From: SUP05 sp964577715
Lineage (GTDB): Bacteria; Pseudomonadota; Gammaproteobacteria; PS1; Pseudothioglobaceae
DNA length: 64,000 nucleotides
Assembly: GCA_964577715.1 (NCBI GenBank)
Contig: CAZOAA010000001.1
Coordinates: 1-64,000 of the forward strand
Direction of reading: 5' to 3'
The notes under the pieces were generated by a model. It was not told the DNA's origin, did no database searches, and worked only from the letters and a program-made list of their open reading frames with translations. A program made the translations under genes and the position numbers. Shown here piece by piece: positions 43,437 to 52,837 of this stretch; position 1 is the first letter of the stretch, and every line of letters starts with the position of its first letter.

Positions 43437-44404
43437 ATAAGAGAAAAAATATTTTAGTATTAATAAAACTAATTATCACCATTGCGATATTTTTCTTTAT
43501 TGCTGGCAATATTGAGGTAGATAAGACTATCGAAATACTAAAACAAGCAAGCGTTCTTTTTATCTTTTTTGCAATTTCTATACAGGTGTTACAAGTTTTC
43601 GTTGCGAATATTCGTTGGCGTATGATATTAAATTATATGTCAATTCATGTTAAATATTTCCAACTACTACGTTATTTATGGATTGGATTATTTTTTAATC
43701 AAACGTTGCCATCAAGCGTGGGTGGAGATGCCATGAGGGGTTACTGTCTATATAACTCTCATGGGTGTACAACTTCTGAATCTACAATCGTGGTATTGCT
43801 CGATAGATTTGTAGGTTTGTTAGGGTTGGTATTTTTGATCTTATTACTTTTACCTCTCTCTTTGTATTTGTTAACCGGAGAATCTAGTAAGGAGTTAGTT
43901 CTAATAGCCATTTCTTTATTTTTTATTTTGACTGGAATTATTTTTACCTTAGACGTAAACCCTTTTGTGAAGCGACTAATCCCTCAGAAATTTGAAGCTT
44001 TATTTTCTTTTTCAAAGAATAGTAGAAACCTGATATTCAGTAAAAATCCAGGCATTGCCATGACAATTATATCTTTATGTATCCATATACTGTCAATTGT
44101 TTCTGTTTATTTGTTAGCAATTAGTATGGGTTTGACTGTTACGTGGATGGACCTTTTATTAATTATACCCCTGGTGATTTTTTTTATAGCACTTCCTATT
44201 TCTATTGCTGGGTGGGGAGTCAGAGAAGGGGTTATGGTAATAGGTTTAGGGTATTTAGGTGTATCTTCTGAAGAAGCTTTAGCCTTATCAATAGTTTTTG
44301 GCCTTTCTAATTTGATTGTTTCTATCCCAGGAAGTGCTATATGGCTTTTAGAGTCTTTAAACAATCATAAGTTAAAGAATGATACTGACCCACCGACCTT
44401 ATAG
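43433..44404 (+). CDS. LPG_synthase_TM-type integral membrane protein (flippase-like)
   Basis: 323-residue hydrophobic protein with about seven to eight membrane spans. It contains family features RWRMILNYM, FFNQTLPSSVGGDAMRGY (about residues 85-103) and the C-terminal PISIAGWGVREGVMV, which define the UPF0104/LPG_synthase_TM group. Members are implicated in lipid or polyprenyl-linked substrate movement. Here it sits beside polyprenyl-phosphate-sugar enzymes, so it might help to flip a polyprenyl-phosphate sugar. It overlaps the GT4 gene by 4 nt. Confidence 0.85.
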   Translation: MNKRKNILVLIKLIITIAIFFFIAGNIEVDKTIEILKQASVLFIFFAISIQVLQVFVANIRWRMILNYMSIHVKYFQLLRYLWIGLFFNQTLPSSVGGDAMRGYCLYNSHGCTTSESTIVVLLDRFVGLLGLVFLILLLLPLSLYLLTGESSKELVLIAISLFFILTGIIFTLDVNPFVKRLIPQKFEALFSFSKNSRNLIFSKNPGIAMTIISLCIHILSIVSVYLLAISMGLTVTWMDLLLIIPLVIFFIALPISIAGWGVREGVMVIGLGYLGVSSEEALALSIVFGLSNLIVSIPGSAIWLLESLNNHKLKNDTDPPTL

Positions 44405-44411
44405 AAAATAT

Positions 44412-45833
44412 ATGACACATAAAGAATTAATAAGAGAAAATTTTGACAACTTGGCTAAAGAGAGAGACAAGTGGATTGATAAGAATAGTTATTTTTATAA
44501 GAATGATTATAACTACATGAGGTTTTTAATTGGAAAGGGTGCTAGAGTGCTAGAGCTTGGGAGCGGTACTGGTCGTCTGTTGAAAGAATTAAACCCATCA
44601 TATGGCGTAGGTGTTGATATAAGTGGAGAAATGATAGATATGGCAACAAAGCTATATCCCGACCTAAAATTTATTCAAGGTGATGTTGAAGATCGTAAAT
44701 TAATTTCATCACTAGACGGGCCTTTCGATTTTATTGTTCTATCTGATGTTTTGGGATACTTGGAAGATATAGAGGCATTGTTTGATATACTGCATAATCT
44801 TTGTCATGCTGATACTCGTATTGTAATTGCTTATTATTCATGGCGTTGGGCTCCAGTGCTTAAACTAGGTGAAAAGTTAAGATTAAAAATGCCGTCTGTA
44901 AATATGAGTTGGATTTCTACAGACGATACAATCAATTTTTTAAATCTTTCTGATTTTGAATTGGTAAAGCGAGAATGGAGGCAGTTGATTCCTCGTAGTA
45001 TGTTTGGCATAGGTTCGTTCGTTAATAATTTCATAGGGTCGTTGCCTGCAATAAGGCGCTTAGCATTAAGAAATTATGTTGTGGCTAGACCAGTGAAAAA
45101 TATTAAGACAAAAGGTCTGTCAGCTACGGTGCTTATCCCCTGTCGGAATGAAAAGGGTAACATAGAAAATGCAATAAAACGCTTACCTCAATTTTGTGAT
45201 GATTTAGAAGTTATTTATGTTGAAGGAAATAGTCAGGATGGCACGCTAGATGAAATATATCGAGTGATAGATAAATATCCTGAAAAAGATATCAAAGTAT
45301 TTGTCCAAGATGGCAAGGGTAAAGGAGATGCCGTGCGCAAAGGTTTTGATAATGCACGTGGAGATGTTCTGATGATTTTAGATGCTGATCTTACGGTTCC
45401 TCCTGAGGATTTGCCGAAGTTTTATAAAGCTATTGTTAATGGAAAGGGTGAGTATATCAACGGAACGAGATTAGTTTATCCCATGGAAGATGAAGCAATG
45501 CGTTTTTTAAACTTTTGGGCTAATCGCACCTTTTCAGTATTATTTACTTGGCTACTTAACCAAAGATTAACTGATACTTTGTGTGGTACCAAAGTATTAA
45601 CTAAAAAGAATTATGAAAGAATTGTGGCCAATCGTTCGTATTTTGGAGAATTTGATCCATTTGGTGATTTTGATTTAATATTTGGTGCATCTAAATTGAA
45701 TTTAAAAATGATTGAAGTTCCAATTCGTTATGCAGAGAGAAAATACGGAGAGACGCAAATATCACGCTTTCGACATGGTGTGCTATTATTAAAAATGGTT
45801 TTGTTTGCTTTTAAAAAATTAAAAATTATATAA
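44412..45833 (+). CDS. Methyltransferase-GT2 fusion protein
   Basis: 473 residues with two domains. Residues 1 to about 225 are a SAM methyltransferase (RVLELGSGTGRLL, GVDISGEMIDMA, VLSDVLGYL). From about 235 on comes a DPM1-like GT2: SATVLIPCRNEKGNIENAI, EGNSQDGTLD, DGKGKGDAVRKGF, LMILDADLTVP and TDTLCGTKV. ATG 44412 is chosen; the frame extends upstream to 44379, but only inside the previous gene. The GT2 part probably makes a polyprenyl-phosphate sugar or transfers directly, and the methyltransferase part may cap the glycan. Such a fusion suggests that the two steps are coupled. Confidence 0.85.
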   Translation: MTHKELIRENFDNLAKERDKWIDKNSYFYKNDYNYMRFLIGKGARVLELGSGTGRLLKELNPSYGVGVDISGEMIDMATKLYPDLKFIQGDVEDRKLISSLDGPFDFIVLSDVLGYLEDIEALFDILHNLCHADTRIVIAYYSWRWAPVLKLGEKLRLKMPSVNMSWISTDDTINFLNLSDFELVKREWRQLIPRSMFGIGSFVNNFIGSLPAIRRLALRNYVVARPVKNIKTKGLSATVLIPCRNEKGNIENAIKRLPQFCDDLEVIYVEGNSQDGTLDEIYRVIDKYPEKDIKVFVQDGKGKGDAVRKGFDNARGDVLMILDADLTVPPEDLPKFYKAIVNGKGEYINGTRLVYPMEDEAMRFLNFWANRTFSVLFTWLLNQRLTDTLCGTKVLTKKNYERIVANRSYFGEFDPFGDFDLIFGASKLNLKMIEVPIRYAERKYGETQISRFRHGVLLLKMVLFAFKKLKII

Positions 45834-46549
45834 TGAAACTTGAAGACTATCTTTATTCGTGGGAGAATAAGCCTGCACTCCGTAAAATATATAATAATCT
45901 TTATCAAAAAATTTTATCAAAATCTACCGATGGCAAAACTTTAGAGATTGGTGCTGGTATCGGAAACTTTTATGCTAGTAGTGAAAAAGTTTATAAGATA
46001 GACATACAACTTTCTAAAGGTGTAGATGTTGTAGCTGATGCACACAAGCTGCCGTTTTTGGATGGGAGTTTCCCCAACATTGTATTGTTTGATACTCTTC
46101 ATCACCTTCAATGCCCTATGTTATTTTTTTTAGAAGCAGAACGTGTACTTGCTCCGGGGGGGCGTATTATTATGGTTGAACCAGGAATAACCCCTATAAG
46201 TTGGTTGTTGTATAAATTAGGCCATGAAGAGCCTGTGAATATGAAGTGGAAGCCGAAGAAAAAGTGTGTATTAGATCCTAATAAAGATCCTTATGAATCT
46301 AATCAAGCAATACCTACAATTTTATTTAAAGTTAAACCTGTTTCTTTTGAGAAGTTTATTCCAGGGTTGTTAATTAAAGAATCTAAATGGCTAAGTATTT
46401 TTGCTTATCCAATGTCTGGTGGTTTTAAGAAATGGTGCCTTGTTCCATATAAATGGGTAGATAAAATACTAGCAGTAGAGGAAAAGGTGCTACCTTTTTT
46501 GGGACCAATTATGGCATTTAGGTTACTAATTGTATTAGAGAAAAAGTAG
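45833..46549 (+). CDS. SAM-dependent methyltransferase
   Basis: 238 residues. It has KTLEIGAGIGNFY (SAM loop, about 36-48), KIDIQLSKGVDVVADAHKL, FPNIVLFDTLHHL, and LAPGGRIIMVEPGITP. A class I type 11 fold with a longer C-terminus (about 100 residues) of unknown role. Its start overlaps the last base of the fusion gene stop codon. It is likely to modify a lipid-linked sugar or the glycan made by the surrounding enzymes. Confidence 0.85.
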   Translation: MKLEDYLYSWENKPALRKIYNNLYQKILSKSTDGKTLEIGAGIGNFYASSEKVYKIDIQLSKGVDVVADAHKLPFLDGSFPNIVLFDTLHHLQCPMLFFLEAERVLAPGGRIIMVEPGITPISWLLYKLGHEEPVNMKWKPKKKCVLDPNKDPYESNQAIPTILFKVKPVSFEKFIPGLLIKESKWLSIFAYPMSGGFKKWCLVPYKWVDKILAVEEKVLPFLGPIMAFRLLIVLEKK

Positions 46550-46557
46550 TATTAATC

Positions 46558-48153
46558 ATGCCATTTTTTAGAAAAATCCATATTAAGAATTTTCACATGT
46601 ATTTCGTTGTATTGTGTGTATTTATACTTCAATTTATAAATTCTGATTATGGCAATAAGGTGAATGACTTTCCTTATCTGCAAAACAGCATTGTAGATAC
46701 ATCTGATATTGGAAGTGCTATGAGTAGGAATGCTATCAATGGTTACGATGTTAGAAGCGAAAATACTAATAAATGGTTAATGCGTTTTCGTCTGTATAGT
46801 ATTGAAGCCGATGAAATGTTAAATATTATGGCACTTGGTAGAATGAAGCCTAACGAGTTGGAATTCGATCCTCATTATTATTCATATGGAGGTGCGTATT
46901 TATACCCATTAGGTGCATGGTATGCCATGTTAAAAAAAATTGGTGTTATAAAGGTTGGGGACATAAACTGGATGATAGATCATCCAGGTGAGATGGAGAA
47001 TATATATCGTTATGGTAGAGTATTTTTACTATCATCATTTGTGTTATCGGCTTTATTGATGTTTTACACATTAAAGTCTTTTAGTTCACCTAAGTTTTCT
47101 TTTTTGGCAACAACGATTTATTTAATAATGCCGATAAATATTATGTTTTCAATTATTATGAAGCCATATATATATTCATTATTATGGATAAACCTTTCCT
47201 TATTTATTTTATCTGTTGCTTGGAGTAAAAAGAAATTAACAATAGGTTTGTCATTGGCAATGGGAGTTTCTCTAGGTATGATGGTTGGGTCAGTAATTAC
47301 TAATGGATTATTCGCCGTAATTGCTTGGCTTGTTATTGTTTATTTTTCTATACATTCAAAGATAAATTTTTCAAAAGTTTTTATGATACCAATTGTTGCT
47401 AGTTTGGTATTTTTTATTACAAATCCGTATATTCTTATTAATTATAATGCTTATGTTGAGGAATTTTCGAGGCAATCCGATTGGTTTTTGATTGGGACGC
47501 AGACCAAGTTTGTCATGGACTTTATAAATAATTCACTTATACCTGGATTTGGGATTGCTTTTACAGCTCTTATGTTATATGTTCTGCTATCTAGTATCTT
47601 TAAAAGCTCACATGTAATAAATAAGATTGTTAGTTATGGTATTGTAGCAATTATTGTGTTTATATCGTTAATAAGTGCCTCAATAAGTGAGTGGCATATT
47701 AATGCTAGATACGTGTTATATTTTATCCCTATTATATTTATTTTGTTTTCTTTCTCCCTAAATAGAAATAAAATAGGAGTCCTAAAAGCAGTCCTCTTTG
47801 CTACTTTAATTCAATCTGCACCGTTGGTTTTAGCTTATATTGACGAGAATAGTCATGAGTACTCTACCAGATTAAAATCTGCAGATTGGCTAAACAAGCA
47901 AAATTTAAAAATATGCCCATACGGTGCCATTGCCCCATATGATACGCCACCATTCGATTTTATAAGATTGAATTCTGAGAAGGGTAAATGCAATTTAGTT
48001 GTAAAAGTTGATAGACAGCCTGATTTAGCAGTAGATAAGAAACCTGGAATGTATTTAATTAAAAGATTTGAGCCAAGATTTAATTTGAGTTATATACCGG
48101 TAGTATTTAGTCATATTAATCCACAAATATCAATATACAAAAGATATGAATAA
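46558..48153 (+). CDS. GT-C membrane glycosyltransferase (GT39/ArnT-like)
   Basis: 531 residues with about ten hydrophobic spans. The first long periplasmic loop carries the acidic motif SIEADEMLN (about residue 81), where PMT/ArnT-type enzymes have their metal or catalytic Asp/Glu. It probably uses a polyprenyl-phosphate sugar on the outer face of the inner membrane. The next gene is an ArnC-like GT2 that would make that donor, overlapping by 8 nt. The acceptor (lipid A, polysaccharide or protein) is unknown. Confidence 0.72.
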   Translation: MPFFRKIHIKNFHMYFVVLCVFILQFINSDYGNKVNDFPYLQNSIVDTSDIGSAMSRNAINGYDVRSENTNKWLMRFRLYSIEADEMLNIMALGRMKPNELEFDPHYYSYGGAYLYPLGAWYAMLKKIGVIKVGDINWMIDHPGEMENIYRYGRVFLLSSFVLSALLMFYTLKSFSSPKFSFLATTIYLIMPINIMFSIIMKPYIYSLLWINLSLFILSVAWSKKKLTIGLSLAMGVSLGMMVGSVITNGLFAVIAWLVIVYFSIHSKINFSKVFMIPIVASLVFFITNPYILINYNAYVEEFSRQSDWFLIGTQTKFVMDFINNSLIPGFGIAFTALMLYVLLSSIFKSSHVINKIVSYGIVAIIVFISLISASISEWHINARYVLYFIPIIFILFSFSLNRNKIGVLKAVLFATLIQSAPLVLAYIDENSHEYSTRLKSADWLNKQNLKICPYGAIAPYDTPPFDFIRLNSEKGKCNLVVKVDRQPDLAVDKKPGMYLIKRFEPRFNLSYIPVVFSHINPQISIYKRYE

Positions 48154-49090
48154 TAATAAAAAAATAGCTGTAGTTATACCGTGCTATAACGAAGAAGCGT
48201 CAATTGAAAACGTTATTTCTTCATTTTCTGAATCGGTCTCTCAAGCAGAAATTTATGTATATGATAATGCATCGACGGATAATACCGTTGAGGTTGCTAA
48301 AAGAGCTGGAGCAGCTGTATACATGGAGCCAATTAAAGGAAAGGGTAATGTTGTTCGTAGAATGTTTGCAGATATTGAAGCAGAGATCTATGTAATGGTA
48401 GACGGAGATGATACATATGATGCCTCTAAATGCTGCGATATGATTAATCAACTGATTGATAATAATCTAGATATGGTTGTAGCCACAAGATTGACTGATA
48501 ATCAAGATGGTGAATATCGTTGGGGACATGTTTTTGGAAACTGGATGTTGACAAATTGTGTATCATTTATTTTTGGTCGAGGCTTTACTGATATGCTTTC
48601 AGGGTATAGAGTGATGTCACGTCGTTTTGTTAAATCATTCCCTATAACGTCCGAAGGTTTTGAAATTGAGACAGAAATGACTGTGCATGCCCTTCAAATT
48701 GGAGCTTCCTATAAAGAAGTTGAGACTGTATATAATTCTAGGCCAGAGGGTTCGAAGAGCAAGTTAAACACATTTCGGGATGGTTTTCGGATTCTGAAAA
48801 TGATTACAATACTCTTTAAAGAGGAAAAGCCTTTTCAATTTTTTGGCCTACTTTCAATATTATTTTTTATGGTTTCTGTAATCTTATCAATTCCAATACT
48901 GATTACATATATAGAAACTGGACTGGTTCCTCGGATACCGACAGCAATTTTAAGTACTGGATTGATGATTTTGGCATTTCTTAGTTTAATGTCTGGAGTG
49001 ATTTTAGATAGCTTGAGTAGGTCAAAATTGGAAGCAAAGAGATTTAATTATCTATCTTATAAGTCATTAAAGAACAATAATGATAAATAG
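48146..49090 (+). CDS. Polyprenyl-phosphate sugar synthase (ArnC/DPM1-like GT2)
   Basis: 314 residues. GT-A part: AVVIPCYNEEASIENVI, VYDNASTDNTVEV, VMVDGDDTYDAS, and FTDMLSGYRVMSRRFVKSF, the typical DPM1/GtrB pattern. Two membrane spans follow near residues 230-255 and 265-285. It would transfer a sugar from its nucleotide to undecaprenyl phosphate. It lies between two GT-C membrane enzymes that could use the product. Confidence 0.87.
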   Translation: MNNNKKIAVVIPCYNEEASIENVISSFSESVSQAEIYVYDNASTDNTVEVAKRAGAAVYMEPIKGKGNVVRRMFADIEAEIYVMVDGDDTYDASKCCDMINQLIDNNLDMVVATRLTDNQDGEYRWGHVFGNWMLTNCVSFIFGRGFTDMLSGYRVMSRRFVKSFPITSEGFEIETEMTVHALQIGASYKEVETVYNSRPEGSKSKLNTFRDGFRILKMITILFKEEKPFQFFGLLSILFFMVSVILSIPILITYIETGLVPRIPTAILSTGLMILAFLSLMSGVILDSLSRSKLEAKRFNYLSYKSLKNNNDK

Positions 49091-50288
49091 CTACAAAGAC
49101 GTAATATTTATTCAATTGATTAAGGATAAGCCACTTATTGTAGTTCTTTTACTTTCACTTATTGTAAGGCTCGTAATTATGTTGGTTTATCCGGATCAAA
49201 ACTTTCCTGATGCTCGCGCCTATGGCGAGATAGGTAAAGAAATTTTTTCAGGTAATATAATTACAAATAATATCTATATGCCTTTATATCCTATTTGGAG
49301 TTATATAACGGGAAGTATGGGTTTGCAAATAATAATGGATATTGTGGTATCTGTAGCCAGCGTTTGGCTTATTTTTGTTTTGTCAATGCACATATTTAAT
49401 AACAGAACAGTAGCAATAATATCCTCTGTTATTGCTGCTTTTTATCCACATTTTATTTTCTATTCGGTAAGTGGATTGACAGAGATATTTTATACTTTTT
49501 TATTACTTTTATCATTTTTATTTTTCTATAGAAAGAAGTTTTTGTTTGCAATTGTTCTTTTAATTGCGTCTATATTGGTCAGACCTACCTTAGATTTTTT
49601 CAATCCAATTTTGGTATTTTTATTTATTGGCTTTGTTCATAAATTAGGATGGGAAAATGTTGCTAAATACATTGGTTTGTATATGATCTTATACATTGTT
49701 ATGTTGTCGCCATGGTGGGTTCATCAGTATCAGAAATATGGTGAATTTGTGCGATTAAATCTTGGAGATGGTATTGTACTTTACTCTGGAAATAATAGTC
49801 TTAATAAGACTGGGGGAGGTATTGTTGGTCAAGATGTTGATATGAGTATTTTTAATAACGAAAAAAATCCTATATTAAAAAACAATAAAATGAAAGAACT
49901 GGCAACTGATTTTATTATAAATAACCCTCACCGTTTTGTTGAATTGGCAGGATTAAAGTTTTTACGTTTTTGGAGGCTTTGGCCACACACTGAGCATTAT
50001 CAACAATGGTATGTAATAGCAGCATCTCTTTTTAGTTACGGGGTTGTGTTGTTTTTCTCTATAGGTTTTTTTATTCGGCATACGAAAATTCATTTAAGAA
50101 AAGTATTGCCAATTTATGCATTAATGGGATATTTGACATTGGTTCATATGGTTACCATTGGGTCTATTAGGTATCGATTTCCCTTGGAACCTTTTTTGAT
50201 TATTTTTGCAAGTTATTTTTTTGTCGATTTTGTAAAAAAATATCGGTGGTTCGACAAAGTTAAACGAAGCATAGAGGCAATCAATTAA
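49080..50288 (+). CDS. GT-C membrane glycosyltransferase (GT39-like)
   Basis: 402 residues with about nine to ten membrane spans. The loop after the first span has the acidic motif NFPDARAYGEIGKEIF (about residues 42-57), which fits the catalytic Asp of the PMT-like superfamily. Near residue 305 are RFWRLWPHTEHYQQWY and other conserved-looking Trp/His residues. It overlaps the ArnC-like gene by 11 nt. With the enzyme at 46558 it gives two possible acceptors or two positions for the same lipid-linked donor. Confidence 0.72.
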   Translation: MINSYKDVIFIQLIKDKPLIVVLLLSLIVRLVIMLVYPDQNFPDARAYGEIGKEIFSGNIITNNIYMPLYPIWSYITGSMGLQIIMDIVVSVASVWLIFVLSMHIFNNRTVAIISSVIAAFYPHFIFYSVSGLTEIFYTFLLLLSFLFFYRKKFLFAIVLLIASILVRPTLDFFNPILVFLFIGFVHKLGWENVAKYIGLYMILYIVMLSPWWVHQYQKYGEFVRLNLGDGIVLYSGNNSLNKTGGGIVGQDVDMSIFNNEKNPILKNNKMKELATDFIINNPHRFVELAGLKFLRFWRLWPHTEHYQQWYVIAASLFSYGVVLFFSIGFFIRHTKIHLRKVLPIYALMGYLTLVHMVTIGSIRYRFPLEPFLIIFASYFFVDFVKKYRWFDKVKRSIEAIN

Positions 50289-50301
50289 TAAAGTTAGGCT
50301 T

Positions 50302-51294
50302 ATGAATAATTCAAAGAAAGTATTAATTACTACTGTTCCATTTGGTGAAAAAAATTCAGAGCCAATAGAGCTACTTGAATCTAATGATATTGAATATGTT
50401 ATAAATCCTTTGAATAAAAAATTAACTGAAGAAGAGCTTTATGAGTTGGTTAGTGATTTTGATGTAATTATTGCAGGGACTGAACAAATAACAAATAAAG
50501 TTATTAAAAAGGCGAAAAACTTAAAGTTAATTTCACGAGTAGGTATTGGATTGGATAGCGTGGATTTGTTGTCTGCAGAGAAATACGGTGTAAAAGTATC
50601 TTACACTCCAGATGCTCCAGCTCCAGCAGTTGCAGAGTTAACCATTGGAATGATGCTAATTCTTCTTCGCTCTGTGCATGTGTCGAACTCCCAGATGCAT
50701 TCTGGGAAATGGTATCGATTTTTTGGTAGAAGATTATCTAATATCACAATTGGAATTGTAGGTGCTGGAAGAATCGGGCAAGGTGTTCTTAAACATTTAC
50801 AGGGTTTTGGAGACCCTAATATACTTATTAATGATTTATCCATCAAAGACGATATTTCTGATAAATATAACGTTAAATGGACTGGGAAAGAAGAGATTTA
50901 TAAGCAAGCTGATATTATAAGTTTGCACTTGCCTTTAACAAGTGAAACAAAAAATATGATTAGAAAAGAACAACTTTTATCAATGAAGGAAGATGCTATT
51001 ATTATTAATACATCACGTGGCGGAATTATAAATGAAAACGATTTATATGATGTTATGCAATCTGGATACTTAAGCGGTGCAGCAATTGATGTATTTAATC
51101 AAGAGCCTTATAATGGCCCATTGAAAGAAATAGAGCGCTGTCTGTTAACAGCACATATGGGGTCTATGTCTGTTGATTGTAGAGCCAGAATGGAAATTGA
51201 GGCAACAGAAGAAGCTGTTAGGTTTTTAACTGGAGCAGAATTACAAAGCTCGGTACCGGAAGAAGAATATGAAGTTCAAAGAAAAGGATTGTAG
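50302..51294 (+). CDS. D-2-hydroxyacid (phosphoglycerate-type) dehydrogenase
   Basis: 330 residues. The NAD site is IGIVGAGRIGQGVL (about residues 151-164). The catalytic Arg is in INTSRGGIIN, the Glu in DVFNQEPYNG, and the His in LLTAHMGSMS. A typical SerA/GyaR-like single-subunit form without an ACT domain. It heads a five-gene set with an epimerase, a phosphatase, a pyruvate-type aldolase and a KdsB-like enzyme. It could make a keto acid or 2-hydroxy acid intermediate from a sugar acid. Its substrate is unknown. Confidence 0.85.
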   Translation: MNNSKKVLITTVPFGEKNSEPIELLESNDIEYVINPLNKKLTEEELYELVSDFDVIIAGTEQITNKVIKKAKNLKLISRVGIGLDSVDLLSAEKYGVKVSYTPDAPAPAVAELTIGMMLILLRSVHVSNSQMHSGKWYRFFGRRLSNITIGIVGAGRIGQGVLKHLQGFGDPNILINDLSIKDDISDKYNVKWTGKEEIYKQADIISLHLPLTSETKNMIRKEQLLSMKEDAIIINTSRGGIINENDLYDVMQSGYLSGAAIDVFNQEPYNGPLKEIERCLLTAHMGSMSVDCRARMEIEATEEAVRFLTGAELQSSVPEEEYEVQRKGL

Positions 51295-51297
51295 GTA

Positions 51298-52194
51298 ATG
51301 AAAAAAGCTGTTGTTATAGGGGGAAGTGGATTTATTGGATCCCATGTTGCTGACTGTTTGAGTAATGACGGGTTTAACGTTGTTGTTTTTGATAATAACG
51401 AATCGCCATGGATCAGAGAAGATCAAAGTATGATTGTTGGCGATATTCTGGATACTGATTTGCTTAATAAAACTATCAAGGATTCTGACATTGTATACAA
51501 TTTTGCCGCATTGGCTGATTTAGATCAAGCCGTTGACAAGCCTTTAGATACGGCGAAAATTAACATTATTGGCAATATCAATGTATTGGAGGCATGCAGG
51601 ATAAATAAAGTTAGTCGATTTGTATATGCCAGTACTATGTATGTATACAGTAGAGAAGGTGGTTTCTATAGATGTAGCAAACAATCATCCGAGCATTATG
51701 TTGAAGAGTACCAAAAATCTTATGGGCTGGATTACACGATATTGAGATATGGATCGCTCTATGGTCCAAGAGCTGATAATAGCAATGGAATATATAGAAT
51801 AGTTAATAACGCCCTAACAACAGGAAAAATCCGATACAAGGGCGATATTGAATCAATGAGAGAATATATTCATGTTGAAGATGCGGCAAGAGCTAGTATA
51901 GCAATACTTGATGATAGTTATATAAATGAAAGCGTTATCCTTACCGGACAAGAGCCTATGCGTGTTTATCAAATGTTACAGGTATTAAGGGAAATACTAG
52001 GCTATGAAAAAGACTCTATTGAATTTTTAGAGGAAAGTTATGAGGCGCATTATATTAGAACACCATATGCATACCAACCAAAGTTAGGAAAAAAATTTAT
52101 CCCTCCGGTTCATGTGGATCTTGGCCAGGGATTGTTACAAGTTGTATCTGATATTGACAATAATATAAAAGCTGAAAAAAATGAACAAGAATGA
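51298..52194 (+). CDS. NAD-dependent epimerase/dehydratase (extended SDR)
   Basis: 298 residues. It has AVVIGGSGFIGSHVADCL (residues 4-21), NFAALADLDQAV, VYASTMYVYSREGG, and YRCSKQSSE with the YxxxK active site. Shorter than UDP-glucose epimerases but with the full SDR core. In the set 50302-54356 it may change stereochemistry or dehydrate a sugar precursor. It lies 3 nt after the dehydrogenase and overlaps the HAD gene by 14 nt. Confidence 0.85.
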   Translation: MKKAVVIGGSGFIGSHVADCLSNDGFNVVVFDNNESPWIREDQSMIVGDILDTDLLNKTIKDSDIVYNFAALADLDQAVDKPLDTAKINIIGNINVLEACRINKVSRFVYASTMYVYSREGGFYRCSKQSSEHYVEEYQKSYGLDYTILRYGSLYGPRADNSNGIYRIVNNALTTGKIRYKGDIESMREYIHVEDAARASIAILDDSYINESVILTGQEPMRVYQMLQVLREILGYEKDSIEFLEESYEAHYIRTPYAYQPKLGKKFIPPVHVDLGQGLLQVVSDIDNNIKAEKNEQE

Positions 52195-52837
52195 ACTGTT
52201 AAATTTAATGGTTAATATTCCATGTGTTTTTTGGGATTTTGATGGTGTAATTAAAGACTCAATTGAGGCAAAAACTAACGCATTTAGGTTTATATTTTCA
52301 AACTCTAAAGAGGGTGTTATAAAAAAAATAATATCTCATCATCAAGAAAATGGTGGCATGTCAAGGTATGAGAAAATTCCACTTTATCTTCAATGGTCTG
52401 GATTAAGTTATGATACAAACAACGTGGAAAATTATTGTAATAAGTTTTCTGCATTTGCAAAAAAAATGGTTATTGACTCACCTTGGGTTGATGGTGCACG
52501 AGATTTTATAGAAAAAAGACATAACCAAGGCTTGTTGAATATAATTGTAACAGCCACACCTCAAAATGAAATAGAAGATATTATTGATACACTTCAAATA
52601 AAAAAAATGTTTACAGGGGTTTATGGTTCTCCATTGAATAAGACTAACTCATTAAAATTTGCTCTAGCAGAGAAAAAAATTGATTACGATAAATCAATAA
52701 TGGTTGGCGATGCGAAAACTGATTATGGTGCAGCAAGAGATAACAAGGTTAAATTTATTTTAAGAGAGACTGAATTTAATAGAAATTTGCAAGAATTATG
52801 CAAAGGAAGAATTATTAATAATTTTATCTATGAATAG
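52181..52837 (+). CDS. HAD-family phosphatase
   Basis: 218 residues of the beta-phosphoglucomutase/phosphoglycolate phosphatase-like branch. The nucleophile motif is FWDFDGVIKDS (Asp19, Asp21), then a helical cap domain, IVTATPQNE and MVGDAKTDYGAA (acidic metal motif). It probably removes a phosphate from the sugar or ulosonate intermediate made by its neighbours. It overlaps the genes on both sides, supporting a coupled operon. Confidence 0.85.
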   Translation: MNKNELLNLMVNIPCVFWDFDGVIKDSIEAKTNAFRFIFSNSKEGVIKKIISHHQENGGMSRYEKIPLYLQWSGLSYDTNNVENYCNKFSAFAKKMVIDSPWVDGARDFIEKRHNQGLLNIIVTATPQNEIEDIIDTLQIKKMFTGVYGSPLNKTNSLKFALAEKKIDYDKSIMVGDAKTDYGAARDNKVKFILRETEFNRNLQELCKGRIINNFIYE

